The translations under genes were made by a program, and so were the position numbers. The notes beneath the pieces are model-generated. The model was not told the origin of the DNA and ran no database searches. It saw only the letters and a program-made list of their open reading frames with translations. From the NCBI GenBank assembly GCA_922989275.2, contig OV277871.1, positions 2,170,001-2,234,000 on the forward strand: a stretch of 64,000 nt of DNA, read 5' to 3'. Source of the stretch: Gari tellinella (lineage: Eukaryota > Mollusca > Bivalvia > Cardiida > Psammobiidae). Below are positions 20,469-31,700 of the stretch, piece after piece (position 1 is the first letter of the stretch; the number at the start of each line of letters is the position of its first letter).

Positions 20469-21535
20469 TTACGGTGGTTCGACTGCGGGCGGCCCGCATC
20501 TCGAGTTCCGGAAATGCTGATGACTTTCACCTGATCTTTTCGGCACGTGCTTATAGTAGAAAATTTAGATAAAGAAAAGTTGGATGATATTCAGTGTCTT
20601 CTCTGTTAGCGCAGTTGGTTACGGTGGTTGACTAGCAATGCAAAGGTTCTAGGTTCGATTCCCACTCGCTTCAAAACTTTTTTTTTAAATAAATTGTCCG
20701 ATTTTATTGACAAGTTAATCCATAACGCAGTGATCAAAGGACAGGCTATGTTTAGTCACGTAATAATGAATAGTATCAGATGCAAGTATAGTCAAGTGAC
20801 AACTAAACTTTGTGAGGATTTATAGCCTACATGACAGATGGCAGCTTAACACAGGACAAAAGTAATGCTAAAAGATAGAACCTAAAGGAGCTTTTATGCA
20901 TTACTTTTGTTCTGTATGAAGCAGTCACCTGTCTTCAAAGATCTACAGGCTACCGAATTTAATGGTCCCTTATAACAGGTTTGACTTATGGTATTATTTA
21001 GAGCTGACGGCATTTTAAAGTTGAACTCAAGGGAGGTTTCTCGTTTTGTGTTAACATTTTGTCAGAATTTCTGGAAATCATGTATAAAATGTAAATTCCA
21101 CTGTAGATTTTCATAAAACTTTTGCGACTAGTAGAACTAAGTAATATCTATCTAATAAGAGTAAAATTAGTGTATGTCAAACGACTAGATTTTTTGTAAT
21201 TTGAGATTTAGTGACTTTTTCAGAATTTGACTTTTTTAAAATATTGATATTTCCAGAAAATAAGTCATGAAATATTTTTTGTTTGCACAATATCTTATAG
21301 TCTCTGTACAGTTTACTTGAATGTACAGAAATTATTGAGTTATATCATTTTATAAAGAAAATATTCCTGTTTATTAAAAAAGGAGCTTTTCTCGACAAAA
21401 GGTCCTGTCAGAAAAAAACGGCACTGTAACTTTTTTTTATTTTAACGATTTTTCACTCTCCACATGGTATATTTCAATTTAATCAAGGTTTCAAAGAATT
21501 CTGACACAGAATAAGCTGACCCGCGAACCACCTTA
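20469..21535 (+). mobile_element. K2: TIR element with internal tRNA-like unit
   Basis: Left end TTACGGTGGTTCGACTGCGG; right end CGCGAACCACCTTAA, whose inverse TTAAGGTGGTTCGCG matches the left. A-box-like TTAGCGCAGTTGG (20606-20618), B-box-like GGTTCGATTCCC (20651-20662) and a T8 run (20679-20686) follow in order. Sequence beyond (TAACGCAGTGATCAAAGG near 20724) matches K1. Its right half is AT-rich and has no coding frame. It lies in the opposite orientation to K1. Confidence 0.72.
20830..20945. repeat. Imperfect foldback inside K2
   Basis: ACAGGACAAAAGTAATGC and GCATTACTTTTGTTCTGT are inverted around CTAAAGGAGCTTTT. It resembles the E/I hairpins with GCTTAA..AAGCAGTCACCTGTC flanks and is probably a nested insertion. 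Confidence 0.55.
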
Positions 21536-21539
21536 AAAT

Positions 21540-22292
21540 ATGTTATATGACACACTTTTTAAACAAGAGAATAACCGGCGTATTGTATTGCATCATGAAA
21601 ATATAGTACGTTTTGCTTGAACAAGATGGCAATCTTGATTCATATGGTTTAACATATCAGAGAAGAAATATATCAAAGTAGGATTTATCGAGTTTTGTAG
21701 ATCTAGAAGATATAAAATAGCATGGGCAAAAAACACTGTTTTTCTACATATATTTTCCAAAAAAGGTTCATTTTGCTATATAAAAATAAACAATATAACA
21801 CCACAATAACTTCAAAAGTTACATGGCCAAGACATGATAGTCAACAACACAGTTGAACATATAACTCGTTATGTACCGTGTTGGGCATGTATACAATTAC
21901 AAATATATATACATATAAAGATATTGGTTGCATTTCAAAGCCTGCCAGTGGGCGAGCGTGCAGCCGGGCATATTACAGCTTTGCATCATACATACTCGTA
22001 TTTACATTTATATTGTTTAGATCTGAAAATGCAGTGTCTTGAAACAGGCCGGGTTTTTTTGTTCAAACAAATATCAGAAGACATAAATATCAGAAACAAA
22101 TGGCACCGCCTGTCAGTTCATCTAAGTGACCAACTTCATTGGGATTATATCTGTATTACCTTCGTCGAATACAGGTTAGCTATTGTATTGTCACCTAATT
22201 TGCAAATCAACGTTATCAGCGGATTCACCTATTAACCCATTGAAGAATACGTATATTTTCTTATTTACGAGAACGATCTCAAAATCGACTGC
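21540..22292. other. Intergenic, no gene seen
   Basis: AT-rich. A 133-codon open frame at 21834-22235 has no recognisable domain and no splice or homology support, so it is not called. Confidence 0.35.
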
Positions 22293-22475
22293 AACTCTTT
22301 ATAACCGGCTTGGAGCCAGGGTCCAAGGTTATAAAGCTTTTCAGACGAGTCTAAAGTCGTTCTCAAGCATTTGATTGGTCAGATTTATTTAGGCTCAAAT
22401 CTGACAAATGAAAGCTCAAACGCTTTTTAACCTTGGAGCCAGGTGTTTCAAAAACAAATTCCGGTTATAAGAGGA
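22293..22475. repeat. Nested foldback repeat
   Basis: Outer pair TTTATAACCGG / CCGGTTATAAG and inner pair CCAAGGTTATAAAGC / GCTTTTTAACCTTGG. Related sequence (GACGATCTCAGACTCAACTC, TTATAAGCATGGGACG) occurs near 41.45, 59.95 and 62.27 kb. Confidence 0.5.
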
Positions 22476-22644
22476 TGTACAGTGTAGACGCTAGATACAA
22501 TCGTTTACTAGCGCTTCCGTGACGAACTGGGATTAACGTGGCTTCCAGTTTTATTATACATTTAAAATGAAGACTAATCAATGCGGAAATCAAACAGACT
22601 AGACTCAGGTCAGATGCTGACCGATTTATAAGACGTCTGATATT

Positions 22645-22933
22645 CAGTGGAGAATGTGTTATTCTTTCCCAATAAACGCGTTTACGCTAAATCTATTATT
22701 TGCAGTGCAAACAGCTTGGAGCCAGATCAGACGCCGGGTAACCCGGCGTCTGATCAGGCTCCAAACTGTTTGCCACCAAGATAAACATGAAATATCAGAA
22801 TTGTCCAAAAGTTGTTCTTTTCTACGTTTTAGTGCTTTGCGTTTGCGTACCTTTGCGTTTAAACGGAAAAGAATAACAGATTCTCCACTGTATGACGTCA
22901 CCATTGACGTAAGAATAACAGATTCTCCACTGT
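22645..22933 (+). mobile_element. MITE-A with duplicated right end
   Basis: Left TIR CAGTGGAGAATGTGTTATTC; normal right end at 22891. A second right end follows after TGACGTCACCATTGACG, ending at 22933. This is the same arrangement as the first element in the window. Confidence 0.85.
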
Positions 22934-22939
22934 AATCTT

Positions 22940-23188
22940 ACAGTAGAACATGCGTTATTCTTTCCCGTTTAAATACAAACGAAACGCAAACGCATTGCAA
23001 TAAAATAGAGAAAATGACACCCTGTTTACAATTCTGAATAGTTATGTTAGTCTGAGTGGCAAACAGATGGAAGCCTGGTCAGACGCCGGGTTACCCGGCG
23101 TCTGACCTGGCTCCAAACTGTTTGCAATGGATATAAAAGTTTTAGCGTAAACGCTTTTTTTGGGAAAGAATAACACATTCTCCACTGT
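22940..23188 (-). mobile_element. MITE-A
   Basis: Left end ACAGTAGAACATGCGTTATT, right end AACACATTCTCCACTGT. Cassette at about 23058-23124 with GGAAGCC/GGCTCC arms (one mismatch). Lies tail to tail, 6 bp from the previous copy. Confidence 0.82.
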
Positions 23189-23404
23189 GCCTGTTTGAAA
23201 ATGCAAGACAAATCGCGCCGGACTGCATCAATATTGTATGAAACTTGTATGAACATTTCTAGTTTCAAATAAAGTCTAGTTGACTGTATAGAGTTGTTTT
23301 CTTAAATAGCATGCACAATGACAAACAGTGCAGACCCTGATCAGATGGCTCATACAGGATATATATATAAGGCAATATGACAGACGAAATATCAGTTACA
23401 GTGT

Positions 23405-23453
23405 CAAACAGTTTGAATCCTGATCAGACGCCGTCTTCAATCTGTTTGTAAAG
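23405..23453. repeat. P cassette, right arm lost
   Basis: CAAACAGTTTGAATCCTGAT CAGACGCCG, then an abrupt CTTCAATCTGTTTG; the centre and one arm are deleted. Confidence 0.5.
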
Positions 23454-23494
23454 TCGCCTCGCGCTTTCATAAAGCAAATGTACACTTCACAATT

Positions 23495-23737
23495 ACAGTG
23501 GAGAATCTGTTATTCTTTCCCGTTTAAACGAAACGCAAACGCAAAACACTAAAACGTAGAAAAGTGCAATTTTTTGACAATTCTGATAATTCATGTTTGT
23601 CTTGGTGACAAACAGTATGGAGCCTGATCAGACGCCGGGTTACCCGGCGTCTGATCTGGCTCCAAACTGTTTGCCATAGAAATAATAGTTTTAGCGTAAA
23701 CGCGTTTATTGGGAAAGAATAACAGATTCTCCGCTGT
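23495..23737 (-). mobile_element. MITE-A
   Basis: ACAGTGGAGAATCTGTTATT left and AACAGATTCTCCGCTGT right. Cassette at about 23609-23674 with GGGTTACCCGG. Confidence 0.88.
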
Positions 23738-24364
23738 ACATAAAGCACTGCTATTCCAGAGAACAACTCATAATCCTTTTTAGGTTAACTATTTCGTCAC
23801 TATTTTATCTGTTTAAGGAATTGTCTATCTTATATCAGGTTAACATGCTAAGCGCGACTAGGCGTAACGCGGCGTCTGATCTGGATCAAAATTGTTTGTC
23901 ATCCATATTCAACCTTTCTTCAGATAAAAAACTTTGAAACTGATTTTGATATTTTTTCGCAGACGATACATGTATATTAGAAACAGACAACAACTTCGGT
24001 ATGATAAGGATTAATGGGCTGTCTAAAGTTTCACTGAGAAGAATCACCTATTAACCTACTGAAGTCTACGTCTACTGTTCATTACGGTAAATCAGTGTGG
24101 CAGTAAAAGCTTTTACAAGTGTCTTCTTACAGGGCGGAATAAGTATTATAACCCTTTCCTCCCTGAAACCTCAAGTTTTCGATTTAGTCTAGTCCATTTT
24201 TGACATTTTAGGGGTTGATTTTTACAATATATGAAAAAATGACAAACAGTGAAGACCCTGATCAGGGTCTACACAGTTACCATAGGACAAATATACTCTT
24301 TACAAGTACACTGTTTGCAAAGGACGCATATATGCGTGACTACGGTTCAAGGAGTTAAATGATA

Positions 24365-24570
24365 TACAGTAAAACCTCCCTACAACGACCACGCAATTGT
24401 ATTGATTATAAGGTGTTTCCGACAGGTGATTGCTTAAACCAAGGTGATAGTAAAACAGAAAGCTCCTGTAGGAGCTTTCTGCTTTACTGTCACCTTGCTT
24501 AAAGGTGTCACCTTTTTATACAATCGATTTGCCTTTGTTGTAGCAATCGTAATACAAAGGTTTTACTGTA
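24365..24570. mobile_element. MITE-E, full length
   Basis: TA-CAGTAAAACCTCC ... GGTTTTACTG-TA. The central hairpin has GCTCCTGTAGGAGC and arms AAACAGAAA / TTTCTGCTTT. Subterminal TACAACGACCA versus TTGTAGCAATCG suggests a pogo/Tigger-like origin (inference). No coding capacity. Confidence 0.8.
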
Positions 24571-25436
24571 TTTTAAATGATGTATTAAATAGTAGTTGTA
24601 GCAATGTTACCAAAGTTATGACCAAATTAAGCAGAAACCTATTCGTGACTCTATGCAGTTTATACACTATTGTCCATTAAGCCATTGCAAGGTGAAAACT
24701 ATAGAAATTGGTATACTCTTCTTTATATGTATTTACAGAACGGGGCCAGGGTGACAAATATACACGATCCTGGTCAGACCACACGGTCAGTTTGGCCTGA
24801 TATGGATCCAAACTGTCTGCAAATGTCTCCAATACAAGTCTGCTTTGTTGGATGGGTTTACCTCTACACTGCCTTACCACGAGTACAATAGTAAGTTTGG
24901 GTCCTGATCAGAAAACGCACTTGATCCGGGTACAGACTGTTTGCCATTCATTTTTGTACTTCTTAAGTCAAAATACATGTACCTCAAACTTAAATCTGAG
25001 AAATAAAAGCAGACGACAACCTTTTTTAAAAAAATAAAAAAGAAGAACTGATGATGACACGAGTCTCATGCCATTTAAGGGTTAATTGCGGTAAATCCTT
25101 ACCTAATTAGTCCATTTATGGCTGGGTGTCAAGTTAACCTATTACCACATAGCCTGTTTCTAGTTTTGAAGACAGGTGGTCATTTAAAGTTTATTGAAAG
25201 CAAAACAGAATGCACCGTCTGGTTTTGAGTCGCTTTTAAGCCAACCTGGTATCCAAATGTACTAACACTATATTATAATATGAAACAGTTTGAATCAGTT
25301 CAGACGCCATGACGTGTGTTCAAATTGTTGTGAATGTTAATCCCGCCAATGCTTTATCCCGGTCATTTTGCAAGAAATAAATACGAAAGACTCAAACAGG
25401 ATACGCAACACAAACAATACACCCACCTCTCAGCAG

Positions 25437-25460
25437 AACACACACACAGTCATACCATAA

Positions 25461-25497
<37 letters not shown>

Positions 25498-25513
25498 GCA
25501 CGCACGCACGCAA
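25437..25513 (+). repeat. (CA)n / (CACG)n microsatellite
   Basis: CA-rich tract from 25437 becoming uninterrupted CA at about 25464-25494, then four to five CGCA tetramers to 25511. Confidence 0.92.
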
Positions 25514-25804
25514 TCTCATTCCTTCATCTACACACTAAATAGAAAACAACACAAAAGACAAACATAAAGCAAAGTGAATATAGGAGCCCGCCTTGGTACG
25601 GTCAGCAGCAATCAATAATTAATTATAAATTAATCTTTAACAACCACTGGGGGTTAAACCTGGGTTTAGGGGCGCCCAACCTCACTCTTATCTCCTATAT
25701 TCACATATAAAGACGAACAGTGTACATAAAATATAAACCCTGTCCACATCCTGACCAAGATCCAAACTTTTTTATACTCAAATTGATATTTATTTAGTCA
25801 TTTT

Positions 25805-26052
25805 ACAGTGGAGAATCTGTTATTCTTTCCCAATAAACGCGTTTACGCTAAAACTATTATTTACAGTGCAAACAGTTTGGAGCCAGATCAGACGCCGGGT
25901 AACCCGGCGTCTGATCAGGCTCCAAACTGTTTGCCACCAAGATAAACAAGAATTATCAGAATTGTCCAAAAGTTGTTCTTTTCTACGTTTTAGCGCTTTG
26001 CGTTTGCGTACGTTTGCGTTTAAATGGGAAAGAATAATAGATTCTCCACTGT
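25805..26052 (+). mobile_element. MITE-A, near consensus
   Basis: Perfect left end ACAGTGGAGAATCTGTTATT. Cassette at about 25867-25932 with GGAGCC/GGCTCC and GGGTAACCCGG. Right end ATAGATTCTCCACTGT. Confidence 0.92.
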
Positions 26053-26199
26053 ACCTCAAATTTAGATTTTAGAAACAAAGGCAGACGACATTTGCTAATC
26101 AAATGACGTCATTGCAGTGAAGGAATTGCCATATCGACATTACTATAAACTACTGCTGTTACGACCTCTTCAAAAGAAAATTACCGGTAATTCATGGTA

Positions 26200-26330
26200 T
26201 AAACCCCTTTACTGCCATGAATGACGTCATCTTGTTTAAACAATTGTCATCTGCTTTTATATCTCCAATTTAAATTTTAGATAGATTGATTCAACATGTT
26301 ACGTGTGGCAGAGCAGTGAAAGAGTCAAAA
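26200..26330. repeat. F element without cassette
   Basis: AAACCCCTTTACTGCCATGA at the left and GGCAGAGCAGTGAAAGAG at the right, with F interior but no palindrome. The cassette is either deleted or was never present. Confidence 0.5.
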
Positions 26331-26365
26331 ACTAAAGACGGATATTTCAAGTAAAACGGTGGAGT

Positions 26366-26614
26366 ACAGGGGATAATCTGTTATTCTTTCCCGTGTAAAC
26401 GCAAACGTACGCAAACGCAAAGCACTAAAACGTAGAAAAGAACAACTTTTGGACAATTCTAATATTTCATGTTTATCTTGGTGGCAAACAGTTTGGAGCC
26501 TGATCAGACGCCGGGTTACCCGGCGTCTGATCTGGCTCCAAACCGTTTGCATGGCAAATAATAGTTTGAGCGTAAACGCGTTTATTGGGAAAGAATAACA
26601 GATTATCCACCTGT
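26366..26614 (-). mobile_element. MITE-A
   Basis: Ends ACAGGGGATAATCTGTTATT and AACAGATTATCCACCTGT. Both TIRs have GATAATC where the consensus has GAGAATC, so the two ends changed together. Cassette at about 26485-26550. Confidence 0.88.
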
Positions 26615-26807
26615 AAATGTTATCATTTCCAACAATTCATGGTCTACACCGTTTGCTAATGACTACCCGAGTAGATACATGTACCAGACTTTAACTCTTT
26701 CGCTGCCAAATTAATGGTGAGATTTTTATCCCTTCGCCGTTTCATTGTCGTCTGCTTCAATTTTGTTGTTTGCAATATTATTTCAAAGTACATGTACAAT
26801 GTAAGAT

Positions 26808-26808
26808 T

Positions 26809-26842
<34 letters not shown>
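26808..26842. repeat. (TA)n microsatellite
   Basis: Uninterrupted TA run directly against the left end of the next MITE-A, an expected landing place for a TA-target element. Confidence 0.95.
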
Positions 26843-26846
<4 letters not shown>

Positions 26847-27090
26847 TGGAGAAAACGTTATTCTTTCCCAATAAACGCGTTTACGCTAAAACTATTATTT
26901 CTATTGCAAACAGTTTGGAGCCAGATCAGACGCCGGGTAACCCGGCGTCTGATCAGGCTCCATACTGTTTGCCACCAAGACAAACATGAATTATCAGAAT
27001 TGTCCAAAAATTGCACTTTTCTACGTTTTAGTGTTTTGCGTTTGCGTTTCGTTTCGTTTAAACGGGAAAGAATAACAGATTATCCACTGT
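26843..27090 (+). mobile_element. MITE-A inserted at a TA run
   Basis: ACAGTGGAGAAAACGTTATT left, AACAGATTATCCACTGT right. Cassette at about 26907-26972. The ends belong to different subtypes, suggesting exchange between copies. Confidence 0.9.
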
Positions 27091-27423
27091 AGTATGACTT
27101 AAAACATATGGATACGAGTGTCAAACAGTTTAAATCCTGATCAGACGATATTGACCCACATTGACCCGGTCTCATTCGGGCCCCTAAACCTTAAATACTT
27201 ATTCACGCTTCTGTTGTGTACATGTAGTCTCGAATGTTGCTGGATACAATTGCCCATGTATGATTTATGTGTTATCTGTATGTGGTGTGAGGGGCATTAA
27301 TTGTATTGCCTTATTTGGAATAAAACATAGACTACATAGATATATTAACTCATTAGTCATTACTCCGTAAATGCGCCATTTTCGCTTTTGGTTTATTCCG
27401 CTAATAAGGAATATACGTATAAT

Positions 27424-27728
27424 ACAGTGCCCCTTCGCTACAACGACCCTCCGAACAACGATTCCCTCCCTACAACAATGATTGCCGCTGTTCCCCAAAC
27501 AAATTGTTTTTTTCAACTCTTTTTCAAAGATAATTATTAGTGGTCATTAAGTGGACAGAAGAAATATAATGACGAGGTACAAACAGCTTGAATCCTGATC
27601 AGACGCCGCGTGACGCTGTGTCTCATCTGCATTCAAGCTGTTTGCAAATATAAGTTATGTCTTAATTTCCCTTCCCTATAACAACTTGCTCCGAACAACA
27701 CACGCGATCTTTTTCTCCCATGGTGTGT
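27424..27728 (+). mobile_element. MITE-B, decayed and truncated
   Basis: Starts ACAGTGCCCCTTCGC. Cassette at about 27580-27643 (GCGTGACGCTGTGTC). Ends near TCTCCCATGGTGTG without a clear right TIR. Confidence 0.65.
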
Positions 27729-28401
27729 TTTTATATCATTATATATAATAGCTTAACACAAGCTGAAATCTTACCTCCTTTAAGTGGTCATCTCTCTTCA
27801 AAACTAAAAACAGCCTATGAGGCAATTGATTAAATATTCATTTATGCCAATTATCCAATATGTTTGCCGTTTCATCTTGGTATACAATTGTCAGGTGCAA
27901 GCGTTTAACAGCATAGGTCACCAACTAGGTTCTGCTTTATAATTTCCGAGGTCAGAAATTAAAAAGTATTACAACTACAGGTTCTACTATATACTTTTTA
28001 TGTTTACCAAATATACATTAATGCACAAATAAATAAAAATGCAGAGTAAATAGGGGGTCATGTGACATATAAACACAATCGCATGGCTTCAGTGACATGG
28101 CTAGAGTGGTGTTCTGCTGCTTATTTTGACATGTCACTTCAGCTTTCATAATCTCTCTATAACACCCAAATCTTTTATAAAAGAAATGCTTTCTGGCATC
28201 AATAAACATGTTTTACAGGAAAATCACAAAACAGTAAAAAAAAAAAAGTCTTGACAAAATGCTATTCTGAGGCAAACAAGTATTTGACTATTTATTTGAC
28301 TATTTCTCGGTGAAATTCTTTCGCCTACACTACGGATAGTTTCCGGCTATTTTGGGTGTCCCCTACACCGTAACCCTTTCATGATCAAATTATTCGATAG
28401 A
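27729..28401. other. Intergenic, no gene seen
   Basis: AT-rich; no gene supported. Half of an I-like end (TTAAGTGGTCATCTCTCTTC ... GCCTATGAGGCAATTGATTA) lies near 27777-27832. Confidence 0.35.
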
Positions 28402-29098
28402 TGTTTACCCCTTCACCGCTTGATTGTCGTCTGCTTCTGCATTGTTGGCTGCAAGACACGTTTCAAAGTTAGAATTTAGGTTGTATGACTTAAAAAATAT
28501 CGATAAGAGTGTTAAAGAGGCTCGCAACCGGATTTAGCATTAAAAATAGTAATTTGTAAATATATGTCAAATGCTTATATAAATGGGTAAGATTTAGTTT
28601 TGGATAATAAATTCTGTTAAAAAATGCATTTAAAAAAAAAGAAAAAGGAAGAAGCTCTGGTGAGATTCAAACCCGTGACCCTCCATGCGGAGACAAACAT
28701 GAAAACAAAAGCAAACGCCTTAACCACGCGACTACTGCATGGGGCTCTCTATCTATATGGGAGCGAATTAACGTACTTCACTGGTAGCGATTGATTTATA
28801 CATATTCGGCTCGGGTTTATGTCTGAGCCCGTGTAGAGAAGCAACAACAACAACTATACCGTCAGCTGACGCTATAGAAAAACGATGGAAAATATCTAAA
28901 ATAACTAAGATTCGGTGACGATTCTTGAGACTTTTTTTGGACTGATCATATTTTTTAATGTCAGATGCCAAATAATGCCACAAATTTGCTTTTATTTGAG
29001 TATTTTATTTTATTTTGACAAGTACACCATCCGGTTGCGAGTCCCTTTAAACTATTTGCAAGCGCGCTTTCAAGCGTCATTGAGAGTGAAAGGGTTAA
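28402..29098. repeat. F element split by a TIR element
   Basis: The left half runs from TTTACCCCTTCACCGC to GATAAGAGTGTT (28512). The right half resumes at AACTATTTGCAAGCGC and ends GAGAGTGAAAGGGTTAA. The interruption falls inside the P-cassette arm (GTGTCAAACAG type). Confidence 0.65.
28513..29050 (-). mobile_element. TIR element with internal tRNA-like unit
   Basis: TIRs TAAAGAGGCTCGCAACCGG (28513) and CCGGTTGCGAGTCCCTTTA (29031-29049), with TTAA/TAAA-type bases at both borders. On the minus strand: A-box-like TAGTCGCGTGGTTAAGG (about 28731-28715), B-box-like GGGTTTGAATCTC (about 28674-28662) and T-runs at 28630-28650. Size about 540 bp; no protein. The architecture parallels K1/K2 although the sequence differs. 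Confidence 0.68.
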
Positions 29099-29257
29099 GG
29101 AATAAATGAGCAACACAACTTAGTGACTTGACCCCATTAACTTGACAAGTGTGATTGTAAACATGTAGCGGATGGTTATGGAAACCTCAATGTGGAACTT
29201 TAATAGCCAGGTGTCAATACAGATTACATGGTTGGATTGTCTAGAAATGAATCACTA

Positions 29258-29470
29258 ATTAACCCTTAACATACAAACCTCCACTTCGCTTACATTTGCA
29301 AACATTTTGGATCCCGATCAGACGCCGCGTAATGCGGCGTCTGATCGGGATCCAAACCGTTTGCCACTCATCTTTAACATTTCGTCAGTTTGAAAAGGCT
29401 AAAAACGAATATTTGTTTATTTTCGCAAACATTTTCTTCGAAGCAGACGACATTTCATCAAGATAAGGGT
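29258..29470. repeat. F element with P cassette
   Basis: TTAACCCTTAACATACAAAC left end, perfect cassette at 29299-29371 (GGATCCCGATCAGACGCC and inverse), GCAGACGACATTT near 29441. Its right terminus was hit by the following H element; AAGGGTTAATA resumes at 29726. Confidence 0.7.
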
Positions 29471-29725
29471 CAGGGCTGCCATTTCTCCATATTTTTCCTA
29501 AATCTCCGGATTTTTTCCCAGTACATAGCAGCTTAAAGCAGGCTGAAAGTAAAGCAGAATGCGCCCTAAGGCGCATTCTGCTTTACTTACAGTCTGCTTT
29601 AAGTAGTCGCACGTCAACAAAACAAGAAAAAGGCTAATGGGTAAAGGTACGATTCGTTAAATCGCACTTGAAAAATGCAAGTTTGGAAATCTTAGGATTT
29701 TTCATGTCAACTTATGGCAGCCCTG
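29471..29725 (+). mobile_element. H element with 6-bp target duplication
   Basis: CAGGGCTGCCATTTCTCC ... CTTATGGCAGCCCTG, flanked by AAGGGT on both sides. The internal hairpin (29544-29600) is built on AAAGTAAAGCAGAATGCGCC and its inverse. Confidence 0.75.
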
Positions 29726-30212
29726 AAGGGTTAATACCATACCCACTAAATGCAACGTCAGTGGCATTCTGGGTCTGATCTTGTTCAAAGTCGTTAGACA
29801 CTTACATAGATATTTTTATAGTCAAAATGATAAAAAGATATAGTATAGACGACATCTTTTGGGGGCTGGTAGGGACAGGGCTAAAAGATGAACCGTTTAG
29901 AGCGTTCGGCCATTTCATACCTAAGGAAGTTTTCAGGAATCCTGTCCTGTCCTTTGGTTGAAGGATTCATTACTACAGTCGCTCTGGTGTTGGGTAACTT
30001 ACATTAGTACAATCATAAAATGACAATTATTTATTTGATGGGAGTTTACATGTAACAGGGTGGTACTAATGCCAATTATGTAAATTTTAAACTATTAATT
30101 TTCACACACAAAATATTGATGAAAACTCATACATATACTTAGAAGCTTTTATCTGACTACTTCAGGATTCATCAGCTTTGTGGCAGTATGTCACTCATTG
30201 GCCATTTATACC
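29726..30212. other. Intergenic, no gene seen
   Basis: No gene recognised. TTTTCACACACAAAATATTG near 30100 resembles the arm of the long hairpin at 40.9 kb and may be a decayed copy. Confidence 0.3.
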
Positions 30213-30419
30213 TTTCCCAATGCGTTTACGCTAAAACTATTATTTCTATTGCAAACAGTTAGGAGACGGATACGACGCCGGATCACCCGGCGTCTGATCA
30301 GGCTCCAAACTGTTTGCTACTCAGATTAAAAAAGATAGTTGGAAATTTAAAAAAAATGCCATATTCTACGTGTTCTGCGTTTGCGTTTCGTTTGTGTTTA
30401 AACGGGAAACGTTTTCCCA
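30213..30419 (+). mobile_element. MITE-A, both ends eroded
   Basis: Begins inside the left subterminal region (CCCAATGCGTTTACGC). Cassette at about 30249-30315 (GGATCACCCGG). Ends AACGGGAAACGTTTTCCCAC. Confidence 0.7.
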
Positions 30420-30624
30420 CCAAAAGCGATGTTAATGTGTTGTGCTCATACATGTATGTAGATTGACTCCTTAATGCAGTACTTAATAGGATCCAAACTG
30501 TTCGACAGTTCGTATCGATACTTCTTTTGTCTCATTGCTTGCAATCAGACATTGAAATAATAATTAAGACTGCAGTTTAAACTCATTTGTGCCTAGCGTT
30601 CTTTCCTTTCTTAAGTTGCTATTG

Positions 30625-30835
30625 CAGGGCTGTCGTTTCTCCGGATTTTCCGACATTTTCGGATTTTTATACTAGCAAATTTGAGCTTAAACCGACTTGA
30701 AAGTAAGACAGAATGCGCATTACGGCGCATTCTGCTTGACTTTCAACCTGCTTGATTTTTTCTAAGTAATCGCATTTGAAAAATAGAAACCTTGAAAATC
30801 TTCGGATTTTTATTAACTCAACTTCTAGCGACCCT
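30625..30835 (+). mobile_element. H element
   Basis: CAGGGCTGTCGTTTCTCC left, CTTCTAGCGACCCTG right. The hairpin at about 30696-30748 has GCGCATTACGGCGC. Flanks TGCTATTG and TGCTAATG are a possible duplication with one mismatch. Confidence 0.7.
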
Positions 30836-30899
30836 GTGCTAATGATGAGCATTCTCGCGATACATGGTCCATATTAATCGTTCTGTTAAACATGTCTAT

Positions 30900-31024
30900 T
30901 ACAATGTTTTACATATAGTACCATCAGTTTTATGTTATTATGTATTTACATGTATGATATGATGAATGAGCTTGTATGCTTAAGTCAAATAAAACATCTA
31001 TTCTGTTTTGTTCAGTTCAGTTCT
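30900..31024 (+). repeat. Possible LINE 3' end
   Basis: AAGTCAAATAAAACATC followed by a TTCTG/TTTTG/TTCAG tail resembles the 3' end of the minus-strand LINE at 53.5 kb (AAGTCAATAAAATATATG and a GTTCT tail). No coding part remains. Confidence 0.4.
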
Positions 31025-31269
31025 ATAACAGGGGCATAGGCGAACGGTGTATATTCTGATCAGACGCCGAATAATGCCTTGTGTAGGTTCTAGGGCTAAA
31101 TTGTTATAGGGAATGTTTTTGTTTATTAGGCTGAAATTGTCCCCCTATGCTAAGAACGAAACGAAAGGCAGCGAATGGGATTAGCCAAACTCATCTCCTA
31201 ACAGTATCCTTCATCTTATCATTCATCGGCGCTATAAGACATTTTCTATGGCATAGTGCCGGAAAAACC

Positions 31270-31293
31270 AATTCATCCATCCATCCATCCATT
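31270..31293. repeat. (ATCC)n short microsatellite
   Basis: Four to five ATCC units. Confidence 0.8.
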
Positions 31294-31337
31294 GATCTGT
31301 CATTGTACAGTGTACTCTTCTCAGCTGGTGTCATTGT

Positions 31338-31629
31338 ACAGTGGAGAAGACGTTATTCTTCTTCAATAAACGCGTTTGCTCGTAAACTATTATCTAGTGG
31401 GGAAAACGATATTCTTTCCAAATAAACGCCTTACGCTATAACTATTATTTCATTGCAAATAGTTTGGAGCCAGATCAGACGGCAAGTAACCCGGGGTCTT
31501 GTCAGGCTTCAACTTGTTTGCCACTTAAATCAAAATAAATAGTAGAAATTGTCGAAAGAATGTCGTTTACACCATTTCATTGCAATGCGTTTGCGTTTAA
31601 ACGGGAAAGAATAACGTATTCTCCACTGT
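31338..31629 (+). mobile_element. MITE-A with duplicated left end
   Basis: Left end ACAGTGGAGAAGACGTTATT is followed after about 56 bp by a second partial left end (AGTGGGGAAAACGATATTC). Cassette at about 31456-31522 is eroded (GGCAAGTAACCCGGGG). Right end AACGTATTCTCCACTGT. Confidence 0.75.
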
Positions 31630-31700
31630 ATGTCCATCGCAAACTTGACACATTTGAGCCAGATCAGATTATTCTCAAATAAAAATTAATCGTCAGAACT

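Noticed and set aside
20598..20686. Functional tRNA gene
   Set aside because: A-box, B-box and T-run are present but the acceptor, D and T stems do not pair properly; better explained as tRNA-derived repeat.
21834..22235. 133-residue open frame as a host gene
   Set aside because: No domain, no biased composition and no splice context; AT-rich flank.
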